Source: Actinoplanes flavus (lineage in GTDB: Bacteria; Actinomycetota; Actinomycetes; Mycobacteriales; Micromonosporaceae). From it: a stretch of DNA of 64,000 bases. The notes under the pieces were generated by a model. The model was not told the origin of the DNA. It saw nothing but the letters and a program-made list of their open reading frames with translations, and searched no databases. The first letter of the stretch is position 1; the number at the start of each line of letters is the position of its first letter. The DNA lies in the NCBI RefSeq assembly GCF_017592555.1, contig NZ_JAGFNS010000035.1, positions 1 to 64,000 of the forward strand, written 5' to 3'. Below are positions 33,169 through 41,538 of the stretch, piece after piece. A program made the translations under genes and the position numbers.

Positions 33169-35424
33169 TCAGCCGACGAGCCCGGGCGCCGAATACTGCG
33201 GATCGCCGATCATCAGGTAGGGCGGTGGCCGCCCCCCGTCCGCGATCAGCTTCTCGGCCAGATGTCTCTGGGTGCAGGCGTCCTCGTCGCGGCCGTGGGC
33301 GGTCAGCGCCCGGGCCAGCAGCAGCCGGCCGCGGGCCTGCTCCCAGCGGTTGCCGGTGCTCTCCGCGGCGAGCACGGCCAGCATCGCGTGCCGGGCCGCG
33401 GCGAGCAGGGCGGCGCCCACGTCCGCCCGGGACTGGTCGTGCAGTTCCCAGTTCGCCTGGGCGAGCCGCCGGTGCAGCATCGTCCGGCGGTGGTCGTCGC
33501 CCTGCTCCCGGCCGGTGACCGGGCACAGGTCGTCGATCACGTTGCGGTGGCGGTGGTGCACGTGATGCCGGGTCGCCGACACCATCGCCCGCCAGTAGGC
33601 GTCGTCCGGCAGCGGCCCGTCCAGGTACGGGTCGGCGAGCTGCCGTGCCGCCTCCAACCGGGACCGCAGCCGGGGCTCGCCGCCCGTCCCGAGCAGTGCC
33701 TCCCCCTCGGCCACGTGCCGTTTCGCCCGCTGCGCCCAGCCCAGCTCGCCGTAGACCTCGGCCGCCGTCAGGTGCATCAGCGCCCGGCCGCGCAGCAGTT
33801 CGGGCCGGGTCCGGGACCGGACGCCGTCGATCACCGTCTCGCACTGCTCGTAGCGGCCGGCGATCAGGCCGATCCGCACATGGGCCAGCAGATAGTCGAA
33901 CGCCAGCACCGGCGACGGCGTGATCTCGGTCCACCCGGTCCGGGCGGCGACCGTTACGGCGGCCGGATGCGGGCGGGTGAAGCCGGTCACCAGCCGCAGG
34001 GCGAAGTCCCGGTCCCGCTCCAGCAGCGCCGGCACCTCCTCCCACAGGCTCTCCTGCTCGAACCGGATCCAGGCGAGGCATTCGGCGGCACCGGCGCGCG
34101 GCGACGTCTCCGGGATCCAGTGGTGGGCCACGTCCAGGCCGGGCAGCGGATGCTGGGCGCTGCCGTCCAGCGCCGACCGGGCCAGCTCCAGGTAGACGCC
34201 GCGCAGCCGGTCCAGCGCGTCCCGGCACGTCGAGGCCAGGTCGGCGTCCTGGTTGAGGTGCGCCTCGGTGAACGTCCGGACCAGCGGATGGAACCGGTAG
34301 CGGGCCAGCTCGAACCGGTCGTCGCGGCCGGCCGGTTCGAGCAGCCGGGCGCCGGCCAGGGTGGTGGCGATGACGTCGCTCTTCGCGGCGCTGACCCGCA
34401 GCAGCGGCCCCAGCACCCAGGAGGCGAACGACCGCGACCGTACCTGGGTGAGCAGGCACAGCGCGTCCCGTTCCAGGCGGCTCAACCGGCCGAACTCGGC
34501 GGCTATCCCGGCCACCGCCGCGGTCGCCCACCGCGGGCGGCTGGCGCGGCCCAGATCGGCCTCGATCGACTCGGGGCTCAGCAGGGCCAGGTCGGCGTCC
34601 TCGTCGGCGACTCGCGCGCCGAGGGCCTGCAACGCCGCGGGCAGCCGGCCGCAGGCCTGGACCAGGCGGACGCTCGACTCGATGGCGGTGAACCCGTCCA
34701 GGCCGGTGACCGAGCAGAGCAGGTCCAGCGCCTCCCACTCCGGAAGCGGGTCGAGCGCGAATCCGTGCACGTTGAGCTGCGGCGACAGGTTCCGGCGGCT
34801 GGTGATGATGACCAGGGAGCCGGGCGCGTTCGGCAGCAGCTCGGTCAGCTGTGACGGCTCCTGGGCGTCGTCGAAGACGAACAGGATGCGGCGCCCGGAC
34901 ACCCGGGCCCGGAACAGGGTGGCGCGTTCGCTGGGGTTCGCCGGGATCTCGTACGCCCACGCCAGCTTCTGCAACACCATGGTGAGCAGGTCGCCGCTGG
35001 CCACCGGCACGCCCGCGTCGGTGAGGCAGAGCCGGACGTGACCGTCCGGGTAGTGCTCCGCCACCGCGTCCGCGGCCCGCCGGGCGAGCGTGGTCTTGCC
35101 GACCCCCGGCATCCCGTGGATCAGGACCGCCTTGGGCGCCGGGGCGCCGGTCTCCCGCGGCTCACCGAGCAGGCCGATCACCCGGTTCAGGTCGGCGGCC
35201 CGGCCGACGAGCCGGCCCGTGGTGGGGCGCCGCGCCGGCCGGGGTGGCCGGTCGGGCCACACCAGCACGGTGGCGACGGCGGCGGCCAGCAGCAGCTGGA
35301 TGACGGCCAGCAGCACCGACCACCAGTCGCCCTGCCACGCGCCGGTCACCGCGACCAGCGCGAAGAGCAGCGGGAACACCACCGTCGAACGGCGGCGCAG
35401 ACGCCGTGACCAGAGCCGCTTCAT
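33169..35424 (-). CDS. Membrane-anchored NB-ARC-like STAND ATPase (second of tandem pair)
   Basis: A 751-residue protein. Two N-terminal TM segments (FPLLFALVAVTGAWQG and VLLAVIQLLLAAAVATVLVW) lie within the first 55 residues. Then comes a GRAADLNRVIGLLG entry motif and an NB-ARC-like core: P-loop GMPGVGKTTLARR near residue 105, Walker B RILFVFDDAQE, SLVIITSRR and a GLPLAL-like RLPAALQALG. The C-terminal 400 residues are helical, probably repeat superhelix. The ATG at 35424 overlaps the upstream gene's stop (ATGA). Same length as its neighbour, which suggests an old duplication, but the sequences have diverged. Signal sensed unknown. Confidence 0.75.
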   Translation of the reverse strand: MKRLWSRRLRRRSTVVFPLLFALVAVTGAWQGDWWSVLLAVIQLLLAAAVATVLVWPDRPPRPARRPTTGRLVGRAADLNRVIGLLGEPRETGAPAPKAVLIHGMPGVGKTTLARRAADAVAEHYPDGHVRLCLTDAGVPVASGDLLTMVLQKLAWAYEIPANPSERATLFRARVSGRRILFVFDDAQEPSQLTELLPNAPGSLVIITSRRNLSPQLNVHGFALDPLPEWEALDLLCSVTGLDGFTAIESSVRLVQACGRLPAALQALGARVADEDADLALLSPESIEADLGRASRPRWATAAVAGIAAEFGRLSRLERDALCLLTQVRSRSFASWVLGPLLRVSAAKSDVIATTLAGARLLEPAGRDDRFELARYRFHPLVRTFTEAHLNQDADLASTCRDALDRLRGVYLELARSALDGSAQHPLPGLDVAHHWIPETSPRAGAAECLAWIRFEQESLWEEVPALLERDRDFALRLVTGFTRPHPAAVTVAARTGWTEITPSPVLAFDYLLAHVRIGLIAGRYEQCETVIDGVRSRTRPELLRGRALMHLTAAEVYGELGWAQRAKRHVAEGEALLGTGGEPRLRSRLEAARQLADPYLDGPLPDDAYWRAMVSATRHHVHHRHRNVIDDLCPVTGREQGDDHRRTMLHRRLAQANWELHDQSRADVGAALLAAARHAMLAVLAAESTGNRWEQARGRLLLARALTAHGRDEDACTQRHLAEKLIADGGRPPPYLMIGDPQYSAPGLVG

Positions 35425-37676
35425 CGCACCTCGGCGTACGGCGGCGCGAACCGTTCGCGGGCGCGCTCGGCCGCGTCGTCGCCGCACTCGGACAACTCGT
35501 CGCGGGCCACCTGCCAGTGCGTCTGTGCCCGTCGGCGGTGACCGTCGCCGTGCGCGGGCCATCGTTCGGCGTCGGTCCAGTGCAGTTCGGCCAGCAGCAG
35601 GGCGGCACGGCCCCGGCCGTACCGGTGCTCCATGTCGGAGAACGCGTAGAGCGCGTCGCGGGCGTAGCGGAAGGCCTCCTCGGAGCAGGCGTCCGTTTGG
35701 GCGAGTTTGGCCCGGTCGTAGGCGATCCACGCCAGCCGCAGGTGCTGGCCCCGCCGCAGGGCCCAGCGTTCCGCCTCGTGGACCGCCCGCTGAGCCTCGT
35801 CACGCTGGTGGGCGCGGCCGTGCACCCGGCCGTGAGCTCGGTAGAGGCGGGCCCGCAGATCGATGCCCTCGTCCGGCAGGGTGGCGCAGATCCGGGCGGC
35901 CTGTTCGACGGCGGCGCGGCCGAGTTCCACGTTGCGGCGGCTCTCCAGCCGGGCGGTCTGGAGGAGCGCCAGCACCAGTTCCTCGGCCTCGTCGGGTTCG
36001 GAGGCACCGCAGTTGTCGACGATCCAGGCCAGCGACCGGCGGGCGGCGTGCTCGTCGCGGCGGCGCATCGCCAGCACGGCGGCACACCGGTGCGCCCGGT
36101 AGGTGGCGAGGCGGGGCGCCGTCTCGTCGATCAGACCGGCCGGTACGAAGTCCCGCAGCGGCCCGGCCACCCCGGACTCCACCCGTACCTCGGCCAGGGT
36201 GGCCAGTGCGAGATCCATCCGTTCGTCGCCGGTGGCGCGGGCCAGTTCGACCGCGCGCCGGGCGGTGGCCAGCGCCCGGCCGAGATCGCCGGCCTCCAGC
36301 CGGGCCCGGGCCGCCGTGACCGCGCCGCCGATGTCGGCGGCCGGTTCCCGGCGCCGGCGCTGGAGCAGCCGGGCCCGGTCGTCCGGTTTGCTCTCCTCCT
36401 GGAACTTCTGCCGGGCGAACAGCAGCACGTCCTCGCTGACCCGGTAGACCGGCACGCCGAGCGGGTCGCTGCTGGTCCGGGACAGGAAACCGGCGACCAG
36501 CAGCCGGTCCACCACCCGCTGCGTCTCGGTCTCGTCGGTGCCGGTCAACGGCACGAGAGCGGACAACGGGAACGAGGTACGGCCCAGGCAGCCGATCAAC
36601 CGCAGCCCGCGCCGCTCGTCGTCGCCCAGCAGGTTGTAGCTGACCTGGATCGCCACCGTGACGGCGGCTCCGTGGCCGCGGCGCTGGCGCAGGACCGACA
36701 GGGTGGTGGCCGGATCGCTGTAGATGCGCCGGATGGCGTCGGCGTGCGAGCCGCTGCGGCTGGCCAGCTGGGTGGCGGTCAACCGCAGCGCGTTGGGGTG
36801 GCCGTGCAGGGCGCGGACGATGCGCCGGCAGGTCTCGTCGTCGTCCACCCAGGTTTCCGACACCATGGCCCGGATCAGGTCCATCGACGGTTCCTCGGCC
36901 AGCGGCTGGAGGTCCAGAAGGGGCCAGCCGCAGTCCTCGAAGGCCGCGCCGTCCGCGGTGGTGACCAGCACCGCGCATCCGGCGCCGTCCGGCAGCAGCC
37001 GCCGGACCAGTGCCGGGTCGTCGGCGTCGTCGAGCACGACCACCGGCCGGTGCCGGGCCGCCAGCGCCCGGAACAGCGCGGCCCGCTCGCCGAGGGTGGC
37101 CGGCACCTCCAGGTCCGGGTCGCCGAGGCCGGTGATGAAGACGCCGAGGACGTCCGCCAGGATCCGGTCGTCGTCGCGTTCCCCGCCGGAGACGTGCGGT
37201 TCCCGGCTCAGATCGCCGAACAGGGTGCCACCCGGATAGCGTGCGGCGAGCCGGGTGGCGGCCACCGCGGCCAGAGCGGTCTTGCCGATGCCGTTGGGAC
37301 CGGCGATCACCGCGACCCGGATCCCGCCCGCGCCGTCCAGAGTGGTGTCGAGCTGGTCCATCTCGTCCTTGCGGCCGACGAAGACCGGGGGCAGGGCGGC
37401 GAGCGCGGACGGCACGAGATAGTCGCGGGCCGGGGGCCGTCTGCGGTGCAGGAACGGGATCAGCACGAGGACGCCGACGGCGATCACCAGCATCCCGAGG
37501 GAGAACCACTGGATCGCGCTGGGCGCGGACCGGGTGCGCACGAGAATCGTCGCCACCGCGCCGGAGGCGAGAATCAGAGCCGTCCACCGGGAGCGGATAA
37601 TGACGGCGATGATCCCGTCGGTGTCGTGCGAGAAATTCTCACGCCACGTTGGACTCATGAATTCCCTCCAGCTCAC
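35421..37676 (-). CDS. Membrane-anchored NB-ARC-like STAND ATPase (first of tandem pair)
   Basis: A 751-residue protein. Two TMs (ALILASGAVATILV and FSLGMLVIAVGVLVLI) are followed by FVGRKDEMDQLDTTL and an NB-ARC-like domain: P-loop GPNGIGKTALAAV near residue 128, Walker B RPVVVLDDADD, CAVLVTTAD and ALHGHPNALRL. The C-terminal half is helical, TPR-like (AGDLGRALATARRAVELARA). Start could be 37676 or an internal ATG at 37658. Divergent from the metallopeptidase-CHAT operon across 287 bp, so shared regulation is plausible. Translationally coupled to the downstream gene. Confidence 0.75.
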   Translation of the reverse strand: MSWREFMSPTWRENFSHDTDGIIAVIIRSRWTALILASGAVATILVRTRSAPSAIQWFSLGMLVIAVGVLVLIPFLHRRRPPARDYLVPSALAALPPVFVGRKDEMDQLDTTLDGAGGIRVAVIAGPNGIGKTALAAVAATRLAARYPGGTLFGDLSREPHVSGGERDDDRILADVLGVFITGLGDPDLEVPATLGERAALFRALAARHRPVVVLDDADDPALVRRLLPDGAGCAVLVTTADGAAFEDCGWPLLDLQPLAEEPSMDLIRAMVSETWVDDDETCRRIVRALHGHPNALRLTATQLASRSGSHADAIRRIYSDPATTLSVLRQRRGHGAAVTVAIQVSYNLLGDDERRGLRLIGCLGRTSFPLSALVPLTGTDETETQRVVDRLLVAGFLSRTSSDPLGVPVYRVSEDVLLFARQKFQEESKPDDRARLLQRRRREPAADIGGAVTAARARLEAGDLGRALATARRAVELARATGDERMDLALATLAEVRVESGVAGPLRDFVPAGLIDETAPRLATYRAHRCAAVLAMRRRDEHAARRSLAWIVDNCGASEPDEAEELVLALLQTARLESRRNVELGRAAVEQAARICATLPDEGIDLRARLYRAHGRVHGRAHQRDEAQRAVHEAERWALRRGQHLRLAWIAYDRAKLAQTDACSEEAFRYARDALYAFSDMEHRYGRGRAALLLAELHWTDAERWPAHGDGHRRRAQTHWQVARDELSECGDDAAERARERFAPPYAEVR

Positions 37677-37963
37677 GTAGCGGACATAGCTGAAGCGACG
37701 GCTTGGTCCCGCGGAATTTCATGATGACGTATACGGGTGGCACCAGGCCATAGTTCGCCCACCGACGGGCACATCGCAATGTCACCGTTTGTGATGATCA
37801 TTCCTGGACCCGTTCCGACCTCACCTTTTTGGCCTGCCGGGCAACCTTCCTGGAACTAATGGGGCCTTCACTCGACCGGAATGTTTAACCCATAGTGGGG
37901 AACGTTCGGCAAGTCCCGGAACGACGGACAAACAGGCCGTTCACCCTCCCCGTACCGGACCCT

Positions 37964-39310
37964 ATGGTGACCAGCGTGCAGGAGGCAGCCACCCGGTTCC
38001 GACTCGAGGAATCCATTTCCGATCTCGACCAGTTGCGGGACGACCTCGCCGATTGGACGGTTTCCGCCAAACGGCTCGGACCGCAAGGTCAATATCTCGA
38101 CCAGCTGTCGTTGCTGGCGGAGATAGCCGGAGCCGGCATCGATCAGGTACGTCACGACCTGCTCGACCGTGCGGCCGTGGCGGCGGGCGGCGAACTCTAC
38201 GAGGAGTGCCGCCGGGCCGACCACCGGACCGCCCTGCTGCGACGGTTCTGGCGGTGGTACGCCGACCGCCTCGACCAGCGGCTCGAGGACGGCTACCGGC
38301 CCACCCTGGCCGCCGCCGACGAGATCGTGCGCAGCACCTGGCAGGCGCTGTACCCGGACGACGAGACCCGCCCGCCCACGCCGCTGCCGCACGTCGCCCC
38401 GATCGACATGGCCGTCTCCACCGCCCGCGACGAGGTGCCCCGTGACCTGCGCGCCCCGTCCGAACCGGTGCTGGCCCGATGGACGAAGCTGATGCCGCTG
38501 TCCACGATCGCGCTGCCGTCGACGGTCACCCGGCGGCCGTGGTGGCTGGTGGTCATCGCCCACGAGTGCGGGCACCAGGTCGCCGCCGAGGCGGTCGAGG
38601 ACCGCGACGGCTCACCGTCGGCGGCGCTCGAGGCGGCCGCCGCACGGGCCGGCGCCGGCGACGACGAACAGCGGGACTGGCGGAACTGGGCGATCGAACT
38701 GTTCGCCGACGCCACCGCGGCCGTCACCAAGGGCACCGCCCCGACCTGGTCGGTGATGGAGCTGGAACGCGGCACGCCCGGCACCCTGCTGCGGCCCGAC
38801 GTCGGCTACCCGCCGCCGGTGCTGCGCTGGTGCGTGGCCGACGCGGTGGTGGCCCGGATCGGGCTCACCGGGGTGGTGCCGGACGCCGACCGGGAACTGC
38901 TGGCCGCCTCGCCGTTCGCCGGGCACGCGGCCCGCGCCGAGGCGATCGCCACCGCCCTGCTGGACATCCGGTTCGGCGGCACCACGCTGCGCGAGATAGG
39001 CGTCCGCAGCCGTGACTGGGAGCGGACGGCGTGCCGATGGCGCGACGCGCTGCTGGGCGTGACCGAACCCGCGGCCGGGACGGCGCCGGAATCGGCCCGG
39101 CTCTGCGTCGCGGGCGGCACCATGGCATGGCGCCGCACCACGGCCGGAGCCAGCGGAAACACCGATCGGGAACGGCTGCGCCGCCGGCTCCTGCGGGTGC
39201 TGCCGCAGAGCCGGCCGAAAAGCGTCCGCCACGCCACACCACGACCGGAGCGGCGTGCGGTGGCGGTGACCCGGCAGGTACTGGACGACCTGCGGAGCGA
39301 CGCCTGGTGA
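37964..39310 (+). CDS. Predicted zinc metallopeptidase, first gene of the CHAT operon
   Basis: About 448 residues. The zinc motif HECGH is at residues 200-204 in WWLVVIAHECGHQVAAE, followed about 40 residues later by NWAIELFADATA, where Glu245 with the trailing Ala-Asp fits the third zinc ligand of gluzincins. No signal peptide, so cytosolic. The N-terminal 130 residues are helical. No established family was recognised. The start is uncertain: neither the ATG at 37964 nor a GTG at 37895 has a good ribosome-binding site, so a leaderless start is possible. The stop overlaps the CHAT gene start by 4 bp (GTGA). Confidence 0.7.
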   Translation: MVTSVQEAATRFRLEESISDLDQLRDDLADWTVSAKRLGPQGQYLDQLSLLAEIAGAGIDQVRHDLLDRAAVAAGGELYEECRRADHRTALLRRFWRWYADRLDQRLEDGYRPTLAAADEIVRSTWQALYPDDETRPPTPLPHVAPIDMAVSTARDEVPRDLRAPSEPVLARWTKLMPLSTIALPSTVTRRPWWLVVIAHECGHQVAAEAVEDRDGSPSAALEAAAARAGAGDDEQRDWRNWAIELFADATAAVTKGTAPTWSVMELERGTPGTLLRPDVGYPPPVLRWCVADAVVARIGLTGVVPDADRELLAASPFAGHAARAEAIATALLDIRFGGTTLREIGVRSRDWERTACRWRDALLGVTEPAAGTAPESARLCVAGGTMAWRRTTAGASGNTDRERLRRRLLRVLPQSRPKSVRHATPRPERRAVAVTRQVLDDLRSDAW

Positions 39311-41538
39311 GGGCGATCGTGACGGTGGGACGCCGGCCCGTCAGCGGCGTTCCACACTGGCCGGTGCGCGTGACCGCGCCGGGCCGGGAGGACCTCGTCC
39401 GTACCATGCCCGCGCACCCGGACGAGACGGGCCGGTGGTGGCCGGCCGCCACCGAGGACGAGCTGGACCTGCTGCTGCGGCTCACCGACAGCCTGACCGG
39501 GGACACGCCGAGCCTGGCCACGACGCGGGCGTACGGTCGCTTTCTGCTCCTGGCACTGCTCGGCCCGGAAGGCTGGGAGCTGCTGTTCGGCGGTGACGAC
39601 CAGCCGGCCGAGCTGGACCTGCGGTTCCCGCCCGACGACGCCGACCTGCACCTGCTGACCTGGGAGTTGCTGCACGCCCCGCAGGACGACGGCGAGTTCC
39701 TCGCCCATGATCCGGAACATCCGGTCATGGTGGTCCGTGGCATCGCGGCACGCGCCGGCGGCGACCGTGAGGTCCGCCCGGTGACCGGGACCGCCCGGAT
39801 GCTCTTCGCGGTCGGCAGCGAACTGCACGATCCCCAGGTGCGCGCGGGCACCGAGGTGATGACCATCATCCGGGGCTACGACCGGACCTGCTCCCTGATC
39901 GACTTCCGGATCCGCGCCCAGGTGACCCTGGACGGCCTGGAAAGTGCCTGCGGCGAGGTCCGGCCGCACATCCTGCACCTGATCGCCCACGGATCCTGGC
40001 ACCCGGATCTGGCCGAGAACACCGTGCAGCTGCGTCCCGAACCCGGCTCGGCGAACGGCGAGATCGACGCGCACGTCAACGCCCGGGCGCTGGCCGGCGC
40101 CATGCGGGCGGCCGGTGAACTGCCCCTCATGGTCATCCTCAGCGCCTGCGAGAGCGGCAGCAGCCGGCCCGGTGGCGCGGCGATCGCCGCCGAACTGGTC
40201 GACGCCGGCGTGCCGATCGTCGTCTCGATGACCGGCCGGATCTCCAACACCGCGTGCCGGACGTTCGCCCGCGCGTTCGCGGCCGCCGTGGTCCGGGGCA
40301 AGCCGTTGCCGCAAGCCACCGCCGAGGCCCGGCAGCTCACCTTCTCCCGGCTGCGCGGAGGCGAGATCGACTGGGCGCTGCCGGCCGTCTTCATGGCCGG
40401 CGACGTACCGGACGGCTTCCAGGTCGTCGACGACCGGGAGACCCGGCCGCTGCGCGACTTCCTCGGCCGGCTCGGCCCGGTGTGCGCACCCGTCTTCCAC
40501 GCCCGGGACGAATTCTTCGACCTCCTGGACCACCTGCTCGACCCGGGAGACCAGCTGGCCGTGCTGATCGCCGAGGGCCCGAGCGCGGCCGCCCGCCCGG
40601 GCGGCACCCGGCTGCTGCGTGAGCTGGCCGGGGCCTCGCTGCGGGCCGGCCACCTCCCGTGCAACGTGACGTTCGGTCCGGGCGGGGAACCGCGCAACGC
40701 GGCCCAGCTCGCCGTCGACGTGCTCTGGGCCATCGGCACCACCCGATCCGAACTGAACCTCGACGTGGACTTTCCCAGCGCCATCCTCACCGGCATCGAG
40801 AACCAGCTCGGCCGGAAACTGGTCGAGGACACCGTTCCGGACCGTCCCCTGTGCCCGGCCGTGCGCGCGAAATGGCTCCGTCCCGTGATCACCGGGGACT
40901 GCCCGGAGGCCTTCGTCGACGAACTGGCCGGATGGATCCGCGAGGACCTGCTGAGAATGGCGACCGCCGCACAGAAGGCCTACCCCGCCCTGTTCCCCGC
41001 CTCCGGGCGGCCGATCCTGCTGCTCGACGACCCGCGACAGGTGCCGGATCTGTTCGTGCAACTGGGCACCCTGCTGTCCACACGCGGGGTGTCCGCCGAC
41101 ACCATCGGCCCCGAGTCCCGCGACAAGATACCGGTGGTGGTCTTCACGAAGGACCCGAGAACCCGGTCCGACGGGCGGGAGTCCCGGCTGACCCGGGCGC
41201 TGCAGGATCAGGCCTGGGCGCGGACCGCGTCGGTCATGCTGTTCAAGCAGATGACCCCGGACGGGCACCCGGACTTCGTGGCCGCGGTCTGGCGGTCGCT
41301 GATCATGCATCCGCTGCCCACCATCGAGGGCCGGTTCACGCGGCCGCTCACCGTAGTGGCCGAACGCGAATCCGACTGGGCGCACCTGGTCCGAGAGCTC
41401 ACCAACGGCAGCGAAGAGATCTACTCGGCCAAGCTGATGGCCGAGATCACCCGCGACGGCGTACGGCAGAAAGTACTCGAAGAGGACAACGACGACGCCG
41501 CCCTGGACAACCTGCACGGCTCCGGGAGCCGGGTGTGA
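39307..41538 (+). CDS. CHAT-domain (caspase-like) protease with degenerate NTPase-like C-terminus
   Basis: A 743-residue protein. The CHAT domain occupies about residues 60-380, with the catalytic His in LHLIAHGSW (H228) and Cys in ILSACESG (C281), both intact, and the usual AGVPIVVSMTG and WALPAVFMAG endings. The C-terminal half looks like a NACHT/AAA fold whose P-loop has decayed (IAEGPSAAARPGGTRLLREL lacks the GKT/S), followed by a Walker-B-like PILLLDD. CHAT proteases are cut on and off by partner proteins in bacterial immunity. Here the GTG start is coupled to the metallopeptidase and the stop is coupled to the P-loop gene. Confidence 0.83.
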   Translation: MRAIVTVGRRPVSGVPHWPVRVTAPGREDLVRTMPAHPDETGRWWPAATEDELDLLLRLTDSLTGDTPSLATTRAYGRFLLLALLGPEGWELLFGGDDQPAELDLRFPPDDADLHLLTWELLHAPQDDGEFLAHDPEHPVMVVRGIAARAGGDREVRPVTGTARMLFAVGSELHDPQVRAGTEVMTIIRGYDRTCSLIDFRIRAQVTLDGLESACGEVRPHILHLIAHGSWHPDLAENTVQLRPEPGSANGEIDAHVNARALAGAMRAAGELPLMVILSACESGSSRPGGAAIAAELVDAGVPIVVSMTGRISNTACRTFARAFAAAVVRGKPLPQATAEARQLTFSRLRGGEIDWALPAVFMAGDVPDGFQVVDDRETRPLRDFLGRLGPVCAPVFHARDEFFDLLDHLLDPGDQLAVLIAEGPSAAARPGGTRLLRELAGASLRAGHLPCNVTFGPGGEPRNAAQLAVDVLWAIGTTRSELNLDVDFPSAILTGIENQLGRKLVEDTVPDRPLCPAVRAKWLRPVITGDCPEAFVDELAGWIREDLLRMATAAQKAYPALFPASGRPILLLDDPRQVPDLFVQLGTLLSTRGVSADTIGPESRDKIPVVVFTKDPRTRSDGRESRLTRALQDQAWARTASVMLFKQMTPDGHPDFVAAVWRSLIMHPLPTIEGRFTRPLTVVAERESDWAHLVRELTNGSEEIYSAKLMAEITRDGVRQKVLEEDNDDAALDNLHGSGSRV

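Noticed and set aside
37750-37830. CRP-like symmetry (TCAC and GTGA with ATGATCAT nearby) upstream of the CHAT operon
   Set aside because: The half-sites are in inverted order relative to CRP sites, and the match is too short to support a call.
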